The notes under the pieces: model-generated
Told to the model about the DNA's origin: nothing
Databases searched by the model: none
The model's input: only the letters and a program-made list of their open reading frames with translations
Program-made: the position numbers and the translations under genes
DNA from: Planococcus halocryophilus
GTDB lineage: Bacteria; Bacillota; Bacilli; Bacillales_A; Planococcaceae
Length of the DNA stretch: 64,000 nucleotides
Reading direction: 5' to 3'
Assembly: GCF_001687585.2 (NCBI RefSeq)
Contig: NZ_CP016537.2
Coordinates: forward strand, 2,514,001 to 2,578,000
In this document: piece after piece, positions 37,792 to 46,381 of the stretch
How positions within the stretch are numbered: the stretch's first letter is position 1
How the letters are laid out: every line of letters begins with the position of its first letter

Positions 37792-38067
37792 TTACTCCAT
37801 ATTCACAGCCCAAACTGCTTCCCATTCCATAATTTGATACGCTCTTGCCCCTTCAACCACATACGGATCCATATTGACTGAGGTCATGCAATCTTCATAA
37901 GATTTCGCTTTATAAATAACCATGCCACCAGAGCCGTCCGTAAACTTCCCGTTCGCAACGACTCTTCCACTATTGCGCATTTTTTCCAAGAACGAAAGGT
38001 GTTGCTCCCGGAAATCTCGACTTTTGTCACTGTCTTTCATTGGCAATAGCACCACAAAGTATTTCAT
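37792..38067 (-). CDS. YciI-like protein
   Basis: 91 residues, the usual length for the YciI/YCII family (ferredoxin-like dimeric fold; function mostly unknown). Opens 'MKYFVVLLPMKD' and has the family His-Leu pattern 'REQHLSFLEKM', 'GRVVANGKFTDGSGGMVIYKA' and 'DPYVVEGARAYQIMEW'. GGGGG stands upstream of the ATG. Its stop is 17 bp before the glpP start, so it may be co-transcribed with glpP. Its 5' side borders repeat array 3. Confidence 0.88.
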   Translation of the reverse strand: MKYFVVLLPMKDSDKSRDFREQHLSFLEKMRNSGRVVANGKFTDGSGGMVIYKAKSYEDCMTSVNMDPYVVEGARAYQIMEWEAVWAVNME

Positions 38068-38170
38068 GATCCCGTCCCCCTTTCATCTATTATAGTGAGC
38101 TCGTTTGAAAATGTCTGTTGTTGTTGTGAATTTCGTTTAAAGTACGTTTATGAATTCCAGTTTCTGGACA

Positions 38171-38438
38171 TACTGTCCGGTTCAGCTCAATTACTGTCCA
38201 ATTTTGTGAAATACTGTCCAATCGACCTCCCTTACTGTCCAAATCACATCAAATACTGTCCGCATCCCATTTCCTATAGCGGAAAGCGCAACCTTGCGCT
38301 TTCCCGGTCTTCGGTAATAATGGTTTTGAATTTTAAGAAGGAAGAATATGGGAATACCGTACGATTTCTTTTGAATACTGTCCGATTCGGATGAAATATT
38401 GTCTATTTCTCATCATTTACTGTCGAAACAGTATAAAC
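38171..38438. repeat. Array 3: TACTGTCC cores at 21-bp spacing, interrupted
   Basis: Core TACTGTCC starts at 38171, 38192, 38212, 38233 and 38254 (spacings 21, 20, 21, 21). After a ~101-bp interruption it resumes at 38376, 38397 (decayed, TATTGTCT) and 38418 (TACTGTCG), again 21 bp apart. Spacers vary. The layout (about 9-nt core, 12-nt spacer) equals that of arrays 1 and 2, but the core differs and the site is a divergent intergenic region (YciI-like/MBL-fold genes). The one 20-bp step excludes a translated heptapeptide repeat. Confidence 0.88.
38281..38304. repeat. GC-rich 11-bp hairpin inside array 3
   Basis: GGAAAGCGCAA (38281-38291) and TTGCGCTTTCC (38294-38304) form a perfect inverted repeat lying in the gap between the two parts of array 3. 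No T-run follows, so it is not a typical terminator. Confidence 0.7.
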
Positions 38439-38478
38439 TAGAGTTAAACAAACATCTTCTTAAAGGAGTGAACTACCC

Positions 38479-39189
38479 ATGCGGATGACAAAAAAAGGAC
38501 CTATTTACCAATTAACTTTCTTACCAAAATTACTCCCGATCAATTGCTATATTATCGATGAAGAAACTGAATTGACCTTAGTAGATGCTGCACTGGGCCT
38601 TAACGCAAAACAGATTTTATTATCGATTCGTGTAATGCAAAAACCATTAACTCAAATCATTATCACCCACGCCCATATGGACCATCTCGGCGCACTTGAT
38701 GCCATTAAAAGCGAATGGCCAGATGCCGTGGTCAGTATATCCTCACGTGACTCTCGTTTGCTCAAAGGGGATATTCACACTCTTCCAGGCGAACCCGACT
38801 CACCAATTAAAGGTAGTGTGCCCACAAATATCAACACACAGCCGGATCGCTTGCTTGAAGAAGGTGACCGGATTGGTTCGCTTGAAGTGGTGAATACACC
38901 TGGGCATACACCTGGTTCGATTTCGTTGCTCGATACACGCAATCGTTTTCTCATTGCGGGAGATGCCCTTCAAACACAAGGTGGCATTGCCGTTTCTGGC
39001 ACATTCAAAGCGTTATTCCCCTTTCCTGCATTCGCTACATGGAACAAAAAAACAGCACTGGAAAGCGCCAAAAAAATCAAAAACTTACATCCACAATTAT
39101 TAGCGGTTGGCCATGGGAAAATGATTGCTAATCCACTGAAAGCTATCGAATTGGCAATTTTGGAAAGCGAAAAAAGGAATTGGCAATAA
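38479..39189 (+). CDS. MBL-fold metallo-hydrolase
   Basis: 236 residues. Metal ligands of the metallo-beta-lactamase fold are in 'THAHMDHLGALD' (HxHxDH), 'NTPGHTPGS' (His), 'IAGDALQTQ' (Asp) and 'AVGHGKM' (His). The overall form is that of glyoxalase-II-like/YflN-type hydrolases, but the substrate cannot be told. AAAGGAGTG precedes the ATG. Single gene; its promoter must lie in or after array 3. Confidence 0.88.
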   Translation: MRMTKKGPIYQLTFLPKLLPINCYIIDEETELTLVDAALGLNAKQILLSIRVMQKPLTQIIITHAHMDHLGALDAIKSEWPDAVVSISSRDSRLLKGDIHTLPGEPDSPIKGSVPTNINTQPDRLLEEGDRIGSLEVVNTPGHTPGSISLLDTRNRFLIAGDALQTQGGIAVSGTFKALFPFPAFATWNKKTALESAKKIKNLHPQLLAVGHGKMIANPLKAIELAILESEKRNWQ

Positions 39190-39325
39190 CAGCTTAAGCA
39201 AAATTAATCTTCTATTCATTAGAAAAAGAATGTTCTATTATTCCAAAACAAAGTTTGCTATGATTGTAAATGGAAATAAAATTCTAAAAAAGTTTAAATT
39301 TTGCAATAGACTAGGAGTTTCAGAA

Positions 39326-40861
39326 ATGCCTGAAGAATTTTTCTCGAATTTAAAAACGTTTATTAAACCTCAATGGAAAACTGCTTTTTTATCGGCGTTA
39401 ATCATTGGTTTTTTATGTCATACATTTGTATTTACCAATATTCTACCCAATCATGATAGTTTGGTTAATATGCATAGCCCTCAGTTGAAAGGAGATTCGG
39501 GACGCTTTTTCCTGTCCCCATTCAGTGGAATTAGTTCTTATTTCGACTTACCTTGGATTAACGGCATCCTCTCCATTCTGTACTTATCCCTGACAGCTGT
39601 AATTCTCACAGAATTATTCGAGTTAAAAAAAACTTTTTCAATTTTTGCGATTAGTAGCTTGCTGATGACTTTTCCCACGGTCGCTTCTACTTTTTCTTAT
39701 ATTTTCACTGCAGATGGCTACATGTTTGGCACATTGCTGACCGTTACAGCCCTTCTCATGACCAAAAAATACAAGTACGGATTTATACTTGGTTCTATCT
39801 TTTTTTATATGGGTGTCGGTGTCTATCAAGCCAATTTCCCCTTTCTTTCGACGCTGATACTCGTCTTCTTAATCACTGAAATTATAGGAAGAAAAATTAC
39901 ATACTTGCAATTGAGAAGTTATCTTCTACGTTTTTTTGCTTTAGGCGCTACCGGAATGGGATTGTATGTCATCAACTTTAAGCTTTATACCCGTATTTTC
40001 GCCGGAAACATGACCAGCTATCAGGGGCTAGATTCTGCAGGGAAAAATAGCAATTCCATTTCCGAATATTTCAATCAAATCACGGATTCTTTTATGCATT
40101 TTTTCTTCCGAGGATTTATCACAGATTTGCCAATCAATTTATTTGAATGGTTAAACGTCGCCCTGTTCGTGTTGATTGCTCTAGGTTTTGTTTTGATTAT
40201 GATTCAAAATCGCTGTTTTACTCACATAGCCATGGCTAGTTTCGCTTTTTTCTTATTGCTACTCCTGCCATTATCAGCATATATTTTGTACTTCATATCC
40301 GTTGATGTAAACTATCACATGTTAATGGTACTAGCCCTTGTCAGTTTTTACATGCTCCCTGTTCTTTTTTATGAACATCTCTCTATCCCAACTATTTTCG
40401 CAAAATGTTTTTCCTGGTTAGCGGTCGCAACTATTTTTGCCACCATCTTTAACTTTGCTCTCATTTCAAATATCGCTTACTTAAACATGGAGTTGAAATA
40501 CGAAAAATCAACAGCATTCGTTAATCGACTCATTAGTAGAGTAGAACAAACCGAAGGAGTGACATCCGAATCTAAACTTGCATTAATTGGGCGCGTTCAA
40601 TTAGGTTCGTCATTGAGTACAGAAACCGTTCCGGAGAGTATACCGAAAATGACCGGTCCTCTAGGAGATAGCATTATTCCATTGCCTTATCATTACAATG
40701 CCATGATGAGAGATTATTTTGGTATCACTTATCAATTTATTTCTGAACAGCAACGCGAAGAAATTGCAGCTTCTGATTGGTTTGTAGAAATGGAGCCATG
40801 GCCATCACCAAATGCGATTCGTGTCATTAATGACATTGTCGTAGTGAAACTACAAAAATAA
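39326..40861 (+). CDS. GtrII-like glucosyltransferase-domain membrane protein
   Basis: About 511 residues with eleven or so membrane helices and a C-terminal soluble tail of ~100 residues. The 'NHDSLVNMHSPQLKGDSGRFFL' loop between the first helices, followed by 'YSIFTADGYMFG'-like segments, fits the GtrII/Glucos_trans_II family that glycosylates surface polymers from a lipid-linked sugar. A longer frame starts at 39230, but ATG 39326 with AGGAG upstream is preferred. No gtrA or gtrB partner lies beside it. Possibly decorates teichoic acid or capsule (inference). Confidence 0.75.
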   Translation: MPEEFFSNLKTFIKPQWKTAFLSALIIGFLCHTFVFTNILPNHDSLVNMHSPQLKGDSGRFFLSPFSGISSYFDLPWINGILSILYLSLTAVILTELFELKKTFSIFAISSLLMTFPTVASTFSYIFTADGYMFGTLLTVTALLMTKKYKYGFILGSIFFYMGVGVYQANFPFLSTLILVFLITEIIGRKITYLQLRSYLLRFFALGATGMGLYVINFKLYTRIFAGNMTSYQGLDSAGKNSNSISEYFNQITDSFMHFFFRGFITDLPINLFEWLNVALFVLIALGFVLIMIQNRCFTHIAMASFAFFLLLLLPLSAYILYFISVDVNYHMLMVLALVSFYMLPVLFYEHLSIPTIFAKCFSWLAVATIFATIFNFALISNIAYLNMELKYEKSTAFVNRLISRVEQTEGVTSESKLALIGRVQLGSSLSTETVPESIPKMTGPLGDSIIPLPYHYNAMMRDYFGITYQFISEQQREEIAASDWFVEMEPWPSPNAIRVINDIVVVKLQK

Positions 40862-40863
40862 GG

Positions 40864-40905
40864 GAAGACCAATTAGTGGGAGTGTATCTCCACTAATTGG
40901 TCTTC
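40864..40905 (+). terminator. Terminator of the GtrII-like gene
   Basis: GAAGACCAATTAGTGG (40864-40879) pairs with CCACTAATTGGTCTTC (40890-40905); a 16-bp stem, T-rich tail. Confidence 0.8.
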
Positions 40906-40985
40906 TGCTTTTCTCGCTGCCCTTTTCCTGTTTCCATTAGTAATTTTGAGCTATAATAAAGGAAATAAACTAAGGAGGAGTGACA

Positions 40986-42161
40986 ATGGATACGGAGACA
41001 AAACTGAAACAGTGGCAGCAGGCTGAACTAATAGATCAAGACACGGCTGAACGTATTTTAGCGTTTGAAAAGCATCAGCCGGCTCCTAAAAAGCTACCTT
41101 TGCTTTTGATGATCGGTTTGATTTTCTTTGCGCTTGCTGTGTTTAGCTTTATCGCAGCCAATTGGCAGTCAATACCGGATATAGCAAAAGTATTGCTTAT
41201 GCTGTCATTAATGTGGCTGTTTTACATCATCGCTTATTTTTCCGAAAAGAAAAATTTTGGCTATCCACTCTTATTCAGGGTTATCGGTCTTGCAATGTTT
41301 GGTGCAACTTTACTGACAGCTGCTCAGACTTTCCATTTTCCACTCGCGAACTCCGTTTTGCCATGGGCTATGTTTATAGCAGCGCTTGCTCATTATTTTT
41401 ACTGGCGGCATCTCATCTATTCACTCATCGGATTTTTCTTTGGTGGATCTGTTTTAATGTCGTTCTTACCTAATATCGGTTGGGTAGAATGGGGTATTTT
41501 TATCGCCGTTACATTTGGCTGGTTTTATTTCAGCAAAAATTTTGCATCTACTGCATTTAGTTGGATACTATTATTCGCTTCTGGCTTTATGTTATGGGGA
41601 CTAGTAGATTACGACAGTGTTCTTTGGCCAATCTGGACTTTGTTCGCGCTTGTCTTACTTCTTTTTATTGCTCCTGAAAATAAACAGCAAATGATTCGAC
41701 CGCTTTATTTAATTACAGCGGGATTATTACTTATCGTATATTTAGCAATTCGCGGCCAAACATTTATCAGTATAATAGATGAAAGCCATTGGGCTGAAGC
41801 AATCGCATTATCCATAGTGGCAGTTGGCGTGCTCCTCATCAGTTATTTCAAATTCCGCGCTCTCATGTGGATAGCAATTCCTGGGGTCATTGGATTGCTC
41901 CTTTTTGACGAAACAGCCATTGGACTTGCAGTTATTGCTGAGCTAAGCGGGCTTGCTTATTTAATTATCGCGCAGCGGCAAAATGAAAAGCTGGGATTAG
42001 GCTTTGTTTATTTTATCGTTGTCCAATTTGTGATTTACATTATTTACGCTTGGGAACGTCTCGACATGTCTCTCTTCTTCCTTATCGGCGCTATACTATT
42101 GTTTCTGCTATCAGGAGCAGCCTGGTGGATTAATCGTAGGAAAGAAGGTGTGAAGCCATGA
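40986..42161 (+). CDS. DUF2157 family membrane protein
   Basis: About 391 residues: a cytoplasmic N-terminus ('WQQAELIDQDTAERILAFE', the DUF2157 start) and roughly eleven to twelve membrane helices. ATG 40986 lies eight bases after AAGGAGG and is preferred over the GTG two codons before. It overlaps the following GDYXXLXY-family gene by 4 bp; the two families usually occur together, often fused or adjacent. Function unknown. Confidence 0.85.
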   Translation: MDTETKLKQWQQAELIDQDTAERILAFEKHQPAPKKLPLLLMIGLIFFALAVFSFIAANWQSIPDIAKVLLMLSLMWLFYIIAYFSEKKNFGYPLLFRVIGLAMFGATLLTAAQTFHFPLANSVLPWAMFIAALAHYFYWRHLIYSLIGFFFGGSVLMSFLPNIGWVEWGIFIAVTFGWFYFSKNFASTAFSWILLFASGFMLWGLVDYDSVLWPIWTLFALVLLLFIAPENKQQMIRPLYLITAGLLLIVYLAIRGQTFISIIDESHWAEAIALSIVAVGVLLISYFKFRALMWIAIPGVIGLLLFDETAIGLAVIAELSGLAYLIIAQRQNEKLGLGFVYFIVVQFVIYIIYAWERLDMSLFFLIGAILLFLLSGAAWWINRRKEGVKP

Positions 42162-42604
42162 AAGCCTGGCTCTTTCCGATTATTCAAACCGTATTTGTTG
42201 TGATACTACTCGTAAGCTATTATGCGGCCTCGTGGTTCGGCGAACAATATATATTAAGAGCAGAACCTTTCGATCCGTTCGATCCTTTTTATGGGGAGTA
42301 TGTCATGTTACAATATCCAGACTTGAAGTCTCCTTCTACCACCGATGACAGTTCCATTTACTTCACGTTAAAAACTGAGGAAGATGGTTATGCCATTCTT
42401 GACCGCGTTGAGACTGATCCGTTCTTTGGCGCTATTGAGGGCTATGTGTATGACAATCGCGTCACAGCACCCCAATTAGAGCAGTTTTACGTAGAACAAG
42501 GCCAAGGATCTCAACTCGAAGAAGTACGTGACCTGCAAGTGACGATAGACGTGTCAAGTTGGGGAACTATACGCCCAATCTCGCTCGAAGAACGAAAAGA
42601 ATAA
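42158..42604 (+). CDS. GDYXXLXY domain protein
   Basis: 148 residues, one N-terminal membrane helix (residues ~7-26) and an extracytoplasmic domain carrying 'YGEYVMLQYPD', the variant of the GDYxxLxY motif that names the family. Conserved 'ILRAEPFDPFDPF' precedes it and 'YVEQGQGSQLE' follows. Coupled to the DUF2157 gene by an ATGA overlap, so the two probably form a membrane complex. Function unknown. Followed by a strong terminator. Confidence 0.85.
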   Translation: MKAWLFPIIQTVFVVILLVSYYAASWFGEQYILRAEPFDPFDPFYGEYVMLQYPDLKSPSTTDDSSIYFTLKTEEDGYAILDRVETDPFFGAIEGYVYDNRVTAPQLEQFYVEQGQGSQLEEVRDLQVTIDVSSWGTIRPISLEERKE

Positions 42605-42606
42605 AC

Positions 42607-42648
42607 CACAAAAAAGTTCAATCAGAAATCTGATTGAACTTTTTTCTA
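42607..42648. terminator. Bidirectional terminator at the end of the exopolysaccharide operon
   Basis: AAAAAAGTTCAATCAG (42610-42625) pairs with CTGATTGAACTTTTTT (42630-42645), with an AAAT loop. It serves the GDYXXLXY gene (plus) and the BY-kinase gene (minus). Confidence 0.92.
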
Positions 42649-42680
42649 TATTATTTCAGCAATAAACACAGCGGATCTAA

Positions 42681-43394
42681 TTATTTTTCAAATTGAGATT
42701 CAGCATAATACTGAGCATAATTTAAGTCCTTATCCACTTGAACGTTGTTAAGGACTATACCAAGCAATCGCGTTTTTGTCGCTGCAGTAATGGCCTCTTT
42801 TGCTTTAAGCGCATGTGCCCTTTCTGTCTTCCCTGAATTCAATACTAAAATAGTGCCTTCACATTTATTGGCTAAAATAACACTGTCTGTAACCGAAAGA
42901 ACCGGCGGACTATCAAAAATCAACATATCGTACGTATCCAAAGCATTTTCAAAAAGGAGGTCCATATTAGAAGAACTCAGTAACTCTGCCGGATTTGGAG
43001 GAATTGGTCCTGAAGGCAGAAGATCTAAATTTTCAATTCCACTAGCTTGAATCGCCATCTTTAAAGACACTCGACGAACCAACACATTAGATAATCCCTT
43101 TGAATTGCTAATTTTAAAAGTTTGATGCATTGTCGGCTTTCTCATATCTGCATCAATCAATAACACACGTTTGCCTTCTTGTGCAAAAACAATCGCCAAA
43201 TTCGATGAGGTCGTTGATTTACCTTCCGAGTGAGATGCCGAAGTCACAACTAATGAACGAACTTTTCCATCCGGAACAGTAAAATGGATATTTGTTCGCA
43301 AGGTTCGAAACTGTTCTGAAACACGTGATCTTGGATTGGTAAATGCGATTAATTTTCTATTCTTTACTTCAGGCTTGTTTTTTTTCTTTACCAT
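42681..43394 (-). CDS. CpsD/CapB-type tyrosine kinase (BY-kinase)
   Basis: 237 residues, the cytoplasmic kinase of the Wzz/BY-kinase pair that controls capsule or exopolysaccharide polymer length. Walker A 'TSASHSEGKSTTSSNLA', Walker A' 'VLLIDADMRKPT' and Walker B 'DMLIFDSPPV' are present. The autophosphorylation tail has few tyrosines ('NYAQYYAESQF'). The N-terminal 'LIAFTNPRSRVSEQFRTLRTNI' is typical. It overlaps the chain-length gene by 7 bp. No cognate PHP-type phosphatase (CpsB/YwqE) gene is seen in the window. Last gene of the operon. Confidence 0.95.
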   Translation of the reverse strand: MVKKKNKPEVKNRKLIAFTNPRSRVSEQFRTLRTNIHFTVPDGKVRSLVVTSASHSEGKSTTSSNLAIVFAQEGKRVLLIDADMRKPTMHQTFKISNSKGLSNVLVRRVSLKMAIQASGIENLDLLPSGPIPPNPAELLSSSNMDLLFENALDTYDMLIFDSPPVLSVTDSVILANKCEGTILVLNSGKTERAHALKAKEAITAATKTRLLGIVLNNVQVDKDLNYAQYYAESQFEK

Positions 43395-44122
43395 TCTTGT
43401 TCCTCCCTGCGTTTAAAAGCAATCGGTTCGTTAACCGGAATGTCTTCTTCATCATTCATTGGCGAGATTGCTCCAAGAACAGGTAGTCCCAAAAGATCTG
43501 TTACATCTTCTTCTACTCTGATTGTCGTGTCTAAATAACGTAATATCATAGCAATAGTTGCTCCAATTACAAGACCGACAATTGCACTTAGCAAAATATT
43601 TAATGGAGGATTTGGCGACACAGGTGTCTGATTTTCTAGGACAACAGCCGGTGACAAAATTGAAACATTATCAATATTAATCAATTCCGTTATTTCCGTT
43701 TCAAACACTTCTGCAACTTTGTTCGCAATTCCGACAGCTACGGCAGGGTCAGGATCGGTTACGAATATATTGAGCAGCTGTGAATTCTCTGCAAATTCAA
43801 CATTTACTTTTCCCTTGATTTCTTGATAAGACATATCCAACTCCAATTGACTAACTACTTGATCCAATATAATTGGACTTTTTATAATCTCGCTATATGT
43901 ACCGACTAATTGCAAATCGATATCGATGCTTTGAGAGTCGATAATTGTTTCGCTTTGCTTTTGACTAATAAGTATTTGAGTGGATGTTTGATAAATCGGG
44001 GTGATTAAGTAATACGATATCAAGGCTGTAATCATCATAATTGCAATGGTAATAGCCAGTATTAAGCGAATCTTATTTTTTAATATGCCGTAAATTTCAC
44101 GTAAGCTGATGGTTTCTATCAT
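43388..44122 (-). CDS. Wzz/CapA-type chain-length regulator and kinase activator
   Basis: About 244 residues: N-terminal 'SLREIYGILKNKI', membrane helix ~ residues 18-38, an extracellular domain with 'ITPIYQTSTQILISQKQ', a proline-rich second membrane segment ('LENQTPVSPNPPLNILLSAIVG') and a cytoplasmic tail that activates the BY-kinase. ATG 44122 lies nine bases after GGGAGG and is preferred over a start eight codons upstream. Gene pair with the kinase. Confidence 0.92.
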   Translation of the reverse strand: MIETISLREIYGILKNKIRLILAITIAIMMITALISYYLITPIYQTSTQILISQKQSETIIDSQSIDIDLQLVGTYSEIIKSPIILDQVVSQLELDMSYQEIKGKVNVEFAENSQLLNIFVTDPDPAVAVGIANKVAEVFETEITELINIDNVSILSPAVVLENQTPVSPNPPLNILLSAIVGLVIGATIAMILRYLDTTIRVEEDVTDLLGLPVLGAISPMNDEEDIPVNEPIAFKRREEQEW

Positions 44123-44194
44123 TTCGCCAAACCTCCCTTCATTCAAAAAACCTTAAAATCATATGGATATTCATTACTTTTAAAAACAACGACA

Positions 44195-44221
44195 GGACAT
44201 CAAGGTCATTCCCCGATGTCC
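44195..44221 (-). terminator. Possible terminator between the sugar transferase and chain-length genes
   Basis: GGACATC (44195-44201) pairs with GATGTCC (44215-44221); on the minus strand it is followed by TGTCGTTGTTTTT. It could split or attenuate the operon. Confidence 0.5.
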
Positions 44222-44308
44222 CCCCAGTTCGAATTTATGAGCAATATGTGACAGCATCAATTTGTAGGTTGCTTGCCTTCACTCAGAAAATCTACTCATT
44301 GGCTGTCA

Positions 44309-45025
44309 TCAATACGCATCTTTTGATCCGAACAACACTAGAATTGTCTTGCAGATTAACTTAATATCTAATGCCGTCGAGCGCTTGCGGATGTACTCTA
44401 AATCCATTTCGACCCACTCTTTAAAGCTTATATTGCTTCTACCATTAACTTGCCAAAAACAAGTTAAACCAGGAGTTACACTAATACGCTGTTTTTCATA
44501 ATTTGTGTATTGTGCGACTTCATCCGGTAAAGCCGGTCGTGGACCTACGATTGTCATATCTCCACTTAGCACATTAACCAACTGAGGAAGTTCATCGATA
44601 CTTGTTTTTCTAATAAATTTCCCGATTTTCGTAATTCTCGGATCGGACTTGATTTTGAAAACTGGTCCCGATGCCTCATTCTGTTGCTGCAAAGCAGCTT
44701 TTAAATCTTCTGCGTTACAGACCATGGATCTAAATTTATACATATCAAAAGTTCTGCCATGCTTACCAACTCTTTTTTGTTTAAAGAATACTGGTCCCTT
44801 AGGATCTTCCATTTTAATTAACAGACTGATAATCAGAAATACGGGAATCAACATAATCAGCCCTACTAATGAACCGATAATATCTAGAAAGCGTTTTGTA
44901 TACAAATAACCATTGCTGGTATTTGTTTTTACGCTTTCAAATACCAATTCGCTGTATCTTGTTTTCACATTCATCTTTTCTTTTTCAGGAGCGGATACTG
45001 ACATTTGAATCACCACTTTCATCAT
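44309..45025 (-). CDS. Initiating sugar transferase (undecaprenyl-phosphate hexose-1-P transferase)
   Basis: 238 residues, of the short WbaP/PglC type with one membrane helix ('KRFLDIIGSLVGLIMLIP', ~44-66) and the bacterial sugar transferase domain: 'FFKQKRVGKHGRTFDMYKFRSM', 'KTSIDELPQLVNVLSGDMTIVGPRP' and 'VTPGLTCFWQVNGRS'. It loads the first sugar phosphate onto undecaprenyl phosphate. Start uncertain: two adjacent ATG codons at 45025/45022 follow AGGA, and an ATG at 45004 follows GGTG. Confidence 0.93.
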   Translation of the reverse strand: MMKVVIQMSVSAPEKEKMNVKTRYSELVFESVKTNTSNGYLYTKRFLDIIGSLVGLIMLIPVFLIISLLIKMEDPKGPVFFKQKRVGKHGRTFDMYKFRSMVCNAEDLKAALQQQNEASGPVFKIKSDPRITKIGKFIRKTSIDELPQLVNVLSGDMTIVGPRPALPDEVAQYTNYEKQRISVTPGLTCFWQVNGRSNISFKEWVEMDLEYIRKRSTALDIKLICKTILVLFGSKDAY

Positions 45026-45041
45026 AAATTCCTGTTACTTA

Positions 45042-46367
45042 TCAAATAGGAGTTACTTCATTTTTTTTGACTGCAGCCGGTCTACCGATTGAACGATATT
45101 CTATCCCATGTGTTTCCATGTCTTTTACTAAGAAGCAATTTCGCCCATCAATAACAAGCGGATTTTTCATTTTATTAAATACGGTTAAATCTACATTTTT
45201 AATTTCATCCCAATCCGTTAAGATTAACGCTGCATCGCTATTTTCGATTGCCTCTTCTATGGAATCAGCATACTGAATACTTGAGTTTAGAACAGTTTTT
45301 GCATTATCCATCGCAATTGGATCATAAGCCACTACCTCTGCTCCTTGCTTGATCAATTCTTCAGTCACCAAAATAGAAGCGGATTCGCGTAAGTCATCTG
45401 TATTAGGCTTAAAAGATAGTCCTAGCACAGCAATTTTCTTACCTGAAATATCAGGAATACAGTCGGTTAACTTTCGTATGATTAGCCCTTGCTGTTTTTT
45501 ATTGACATTAACGACACCTTTCAGCAATTCAAACTCGTAAGCGACATTACCCGCAATTTGGATAAGAGCTTTTGTGTCTTTCGGAAAACACGAGCCTCCA
45601 TACCCAATTCCGGCTTTTAGAAATTGACTGCCAATTCTTTGGTCCAGTCCCATACCTGTTGAGACATTTTCAATATTAGCGCCTAATAATTCACAAATAT
45701 TGGATATTTCATTGATGAAGCTGATTTTAGTTGCTAAAAATGCATTTGATGCGTACTTAATCATTTCAGCACTTTTAATGTCGGTTTTGAAAATAGGGAC
45801 GTTAAACGGTTGATTTATTTTTTCAATAACATTAAAGGCATATTCACTATCTGCTCCAATGACAATACGATCCCCATGAAATGAGTCATGGATGGCCGAT
45901 CCTTCTTTTAAAAACTCAGGATTTGAAACGACTTCAACTTTTAAGTCGCTTGTTAATTGAGATTGAATAATGTCTTTAATCATGTCATTTGTGCCAACAG
46001 GAACAGTACTTTTTGTTACAACAATGACATCGCGCTCTATACAGGCGACAATGTTTTCTGCCGCTTCGATGACAAAAGATAATTCAGCCGAACCATCTGC
46101 GTTTTCTGGAGTTCCTACAGCAATGTAAATGACATCTGCCTGTTGAAGCCCCTTTCGATGATCACTTGTAAAACTCAAACGCTGCGCATTAATATTTTTT
46201 ATCATTAATTCACTTAACCCAGGTTCATAAATAGGCGATATCCCTTTTCGCATTTTTTCTACTTTGTCTTTATTAAGATCGATACAAACAACGTGATGAC
46301 CAATTTCAGACAAACTCACACCGGTGACCAATCCAACATATCCAGTTCCGACTACAGCTATTTCCAT
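45042..46367 (-). CDS. ugd: UDP-glucose 6-dehydrogenase
   Basis: 441 residues; oxidises UDP-glucose twice to UDP-glucuronate. Rossmann 'VVGTGYVGLVTGVSLSEIG', 'KSTVPVGT', 'NPEFLKEGSAI' and the catalytic Cys in 'GIGYGGSCFPKDTKAL' are intact; the C-terminal 'LGLSFKPNTDDLRESAS' is typical. Follows gtaB after 14 bp, so the substrate maker and user are adjacent. Suggests a glucuronate-containing polymer, as with TuaD in teichuronic acid. Confidence 0.95.
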   Translation of the reverse strand: MEIAVVGTGYVGLVTGVSLSEIGHHVVCIDLNKDKVEKMRKGISPIYEPGLSELMIKNINAQRLSFTSDHRKGLQQADVIYIAVGTPENADGSAELSFVIEAAENIVACIERDVIVVTKSTVPVGTNDMIKDIIQSQLTSDLKVEVVSNPEFLKEGSAIHDSFHGDRIVIGADSEYAFNVIEKINQPFNVPIFKTDIKSAEMIKYASNAFLATKISFINEISNICELLGANIENVSTGMGLDQRIGSQFLKAGIGYGGSCFPKDTKALIQIAGNVAYEFELLKGVVNVNKKQQGLIIRKLTDCIPDISGKKIAVLGLSFKPNTDDLRESASILVTEELIKQGAEVVAYDPIAMDNAKTVLNSSIQYADSIEEAIENSDAALILTDWDEIKNVDLTVFNKMKNPLVIDGRNCFLVKDMETHGIEYRSIGRPAAVKKNEVTPI

Positions 46368-46381
46368 ACCGATACCCCCGA

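Noticed and set aside
38165..38180. GGACA-TAC-TGTCC as an operator palindrome at the left end of array 3
   Set aside because: Only the first unit has the left arm; the other units lack it, so it is probably chance.
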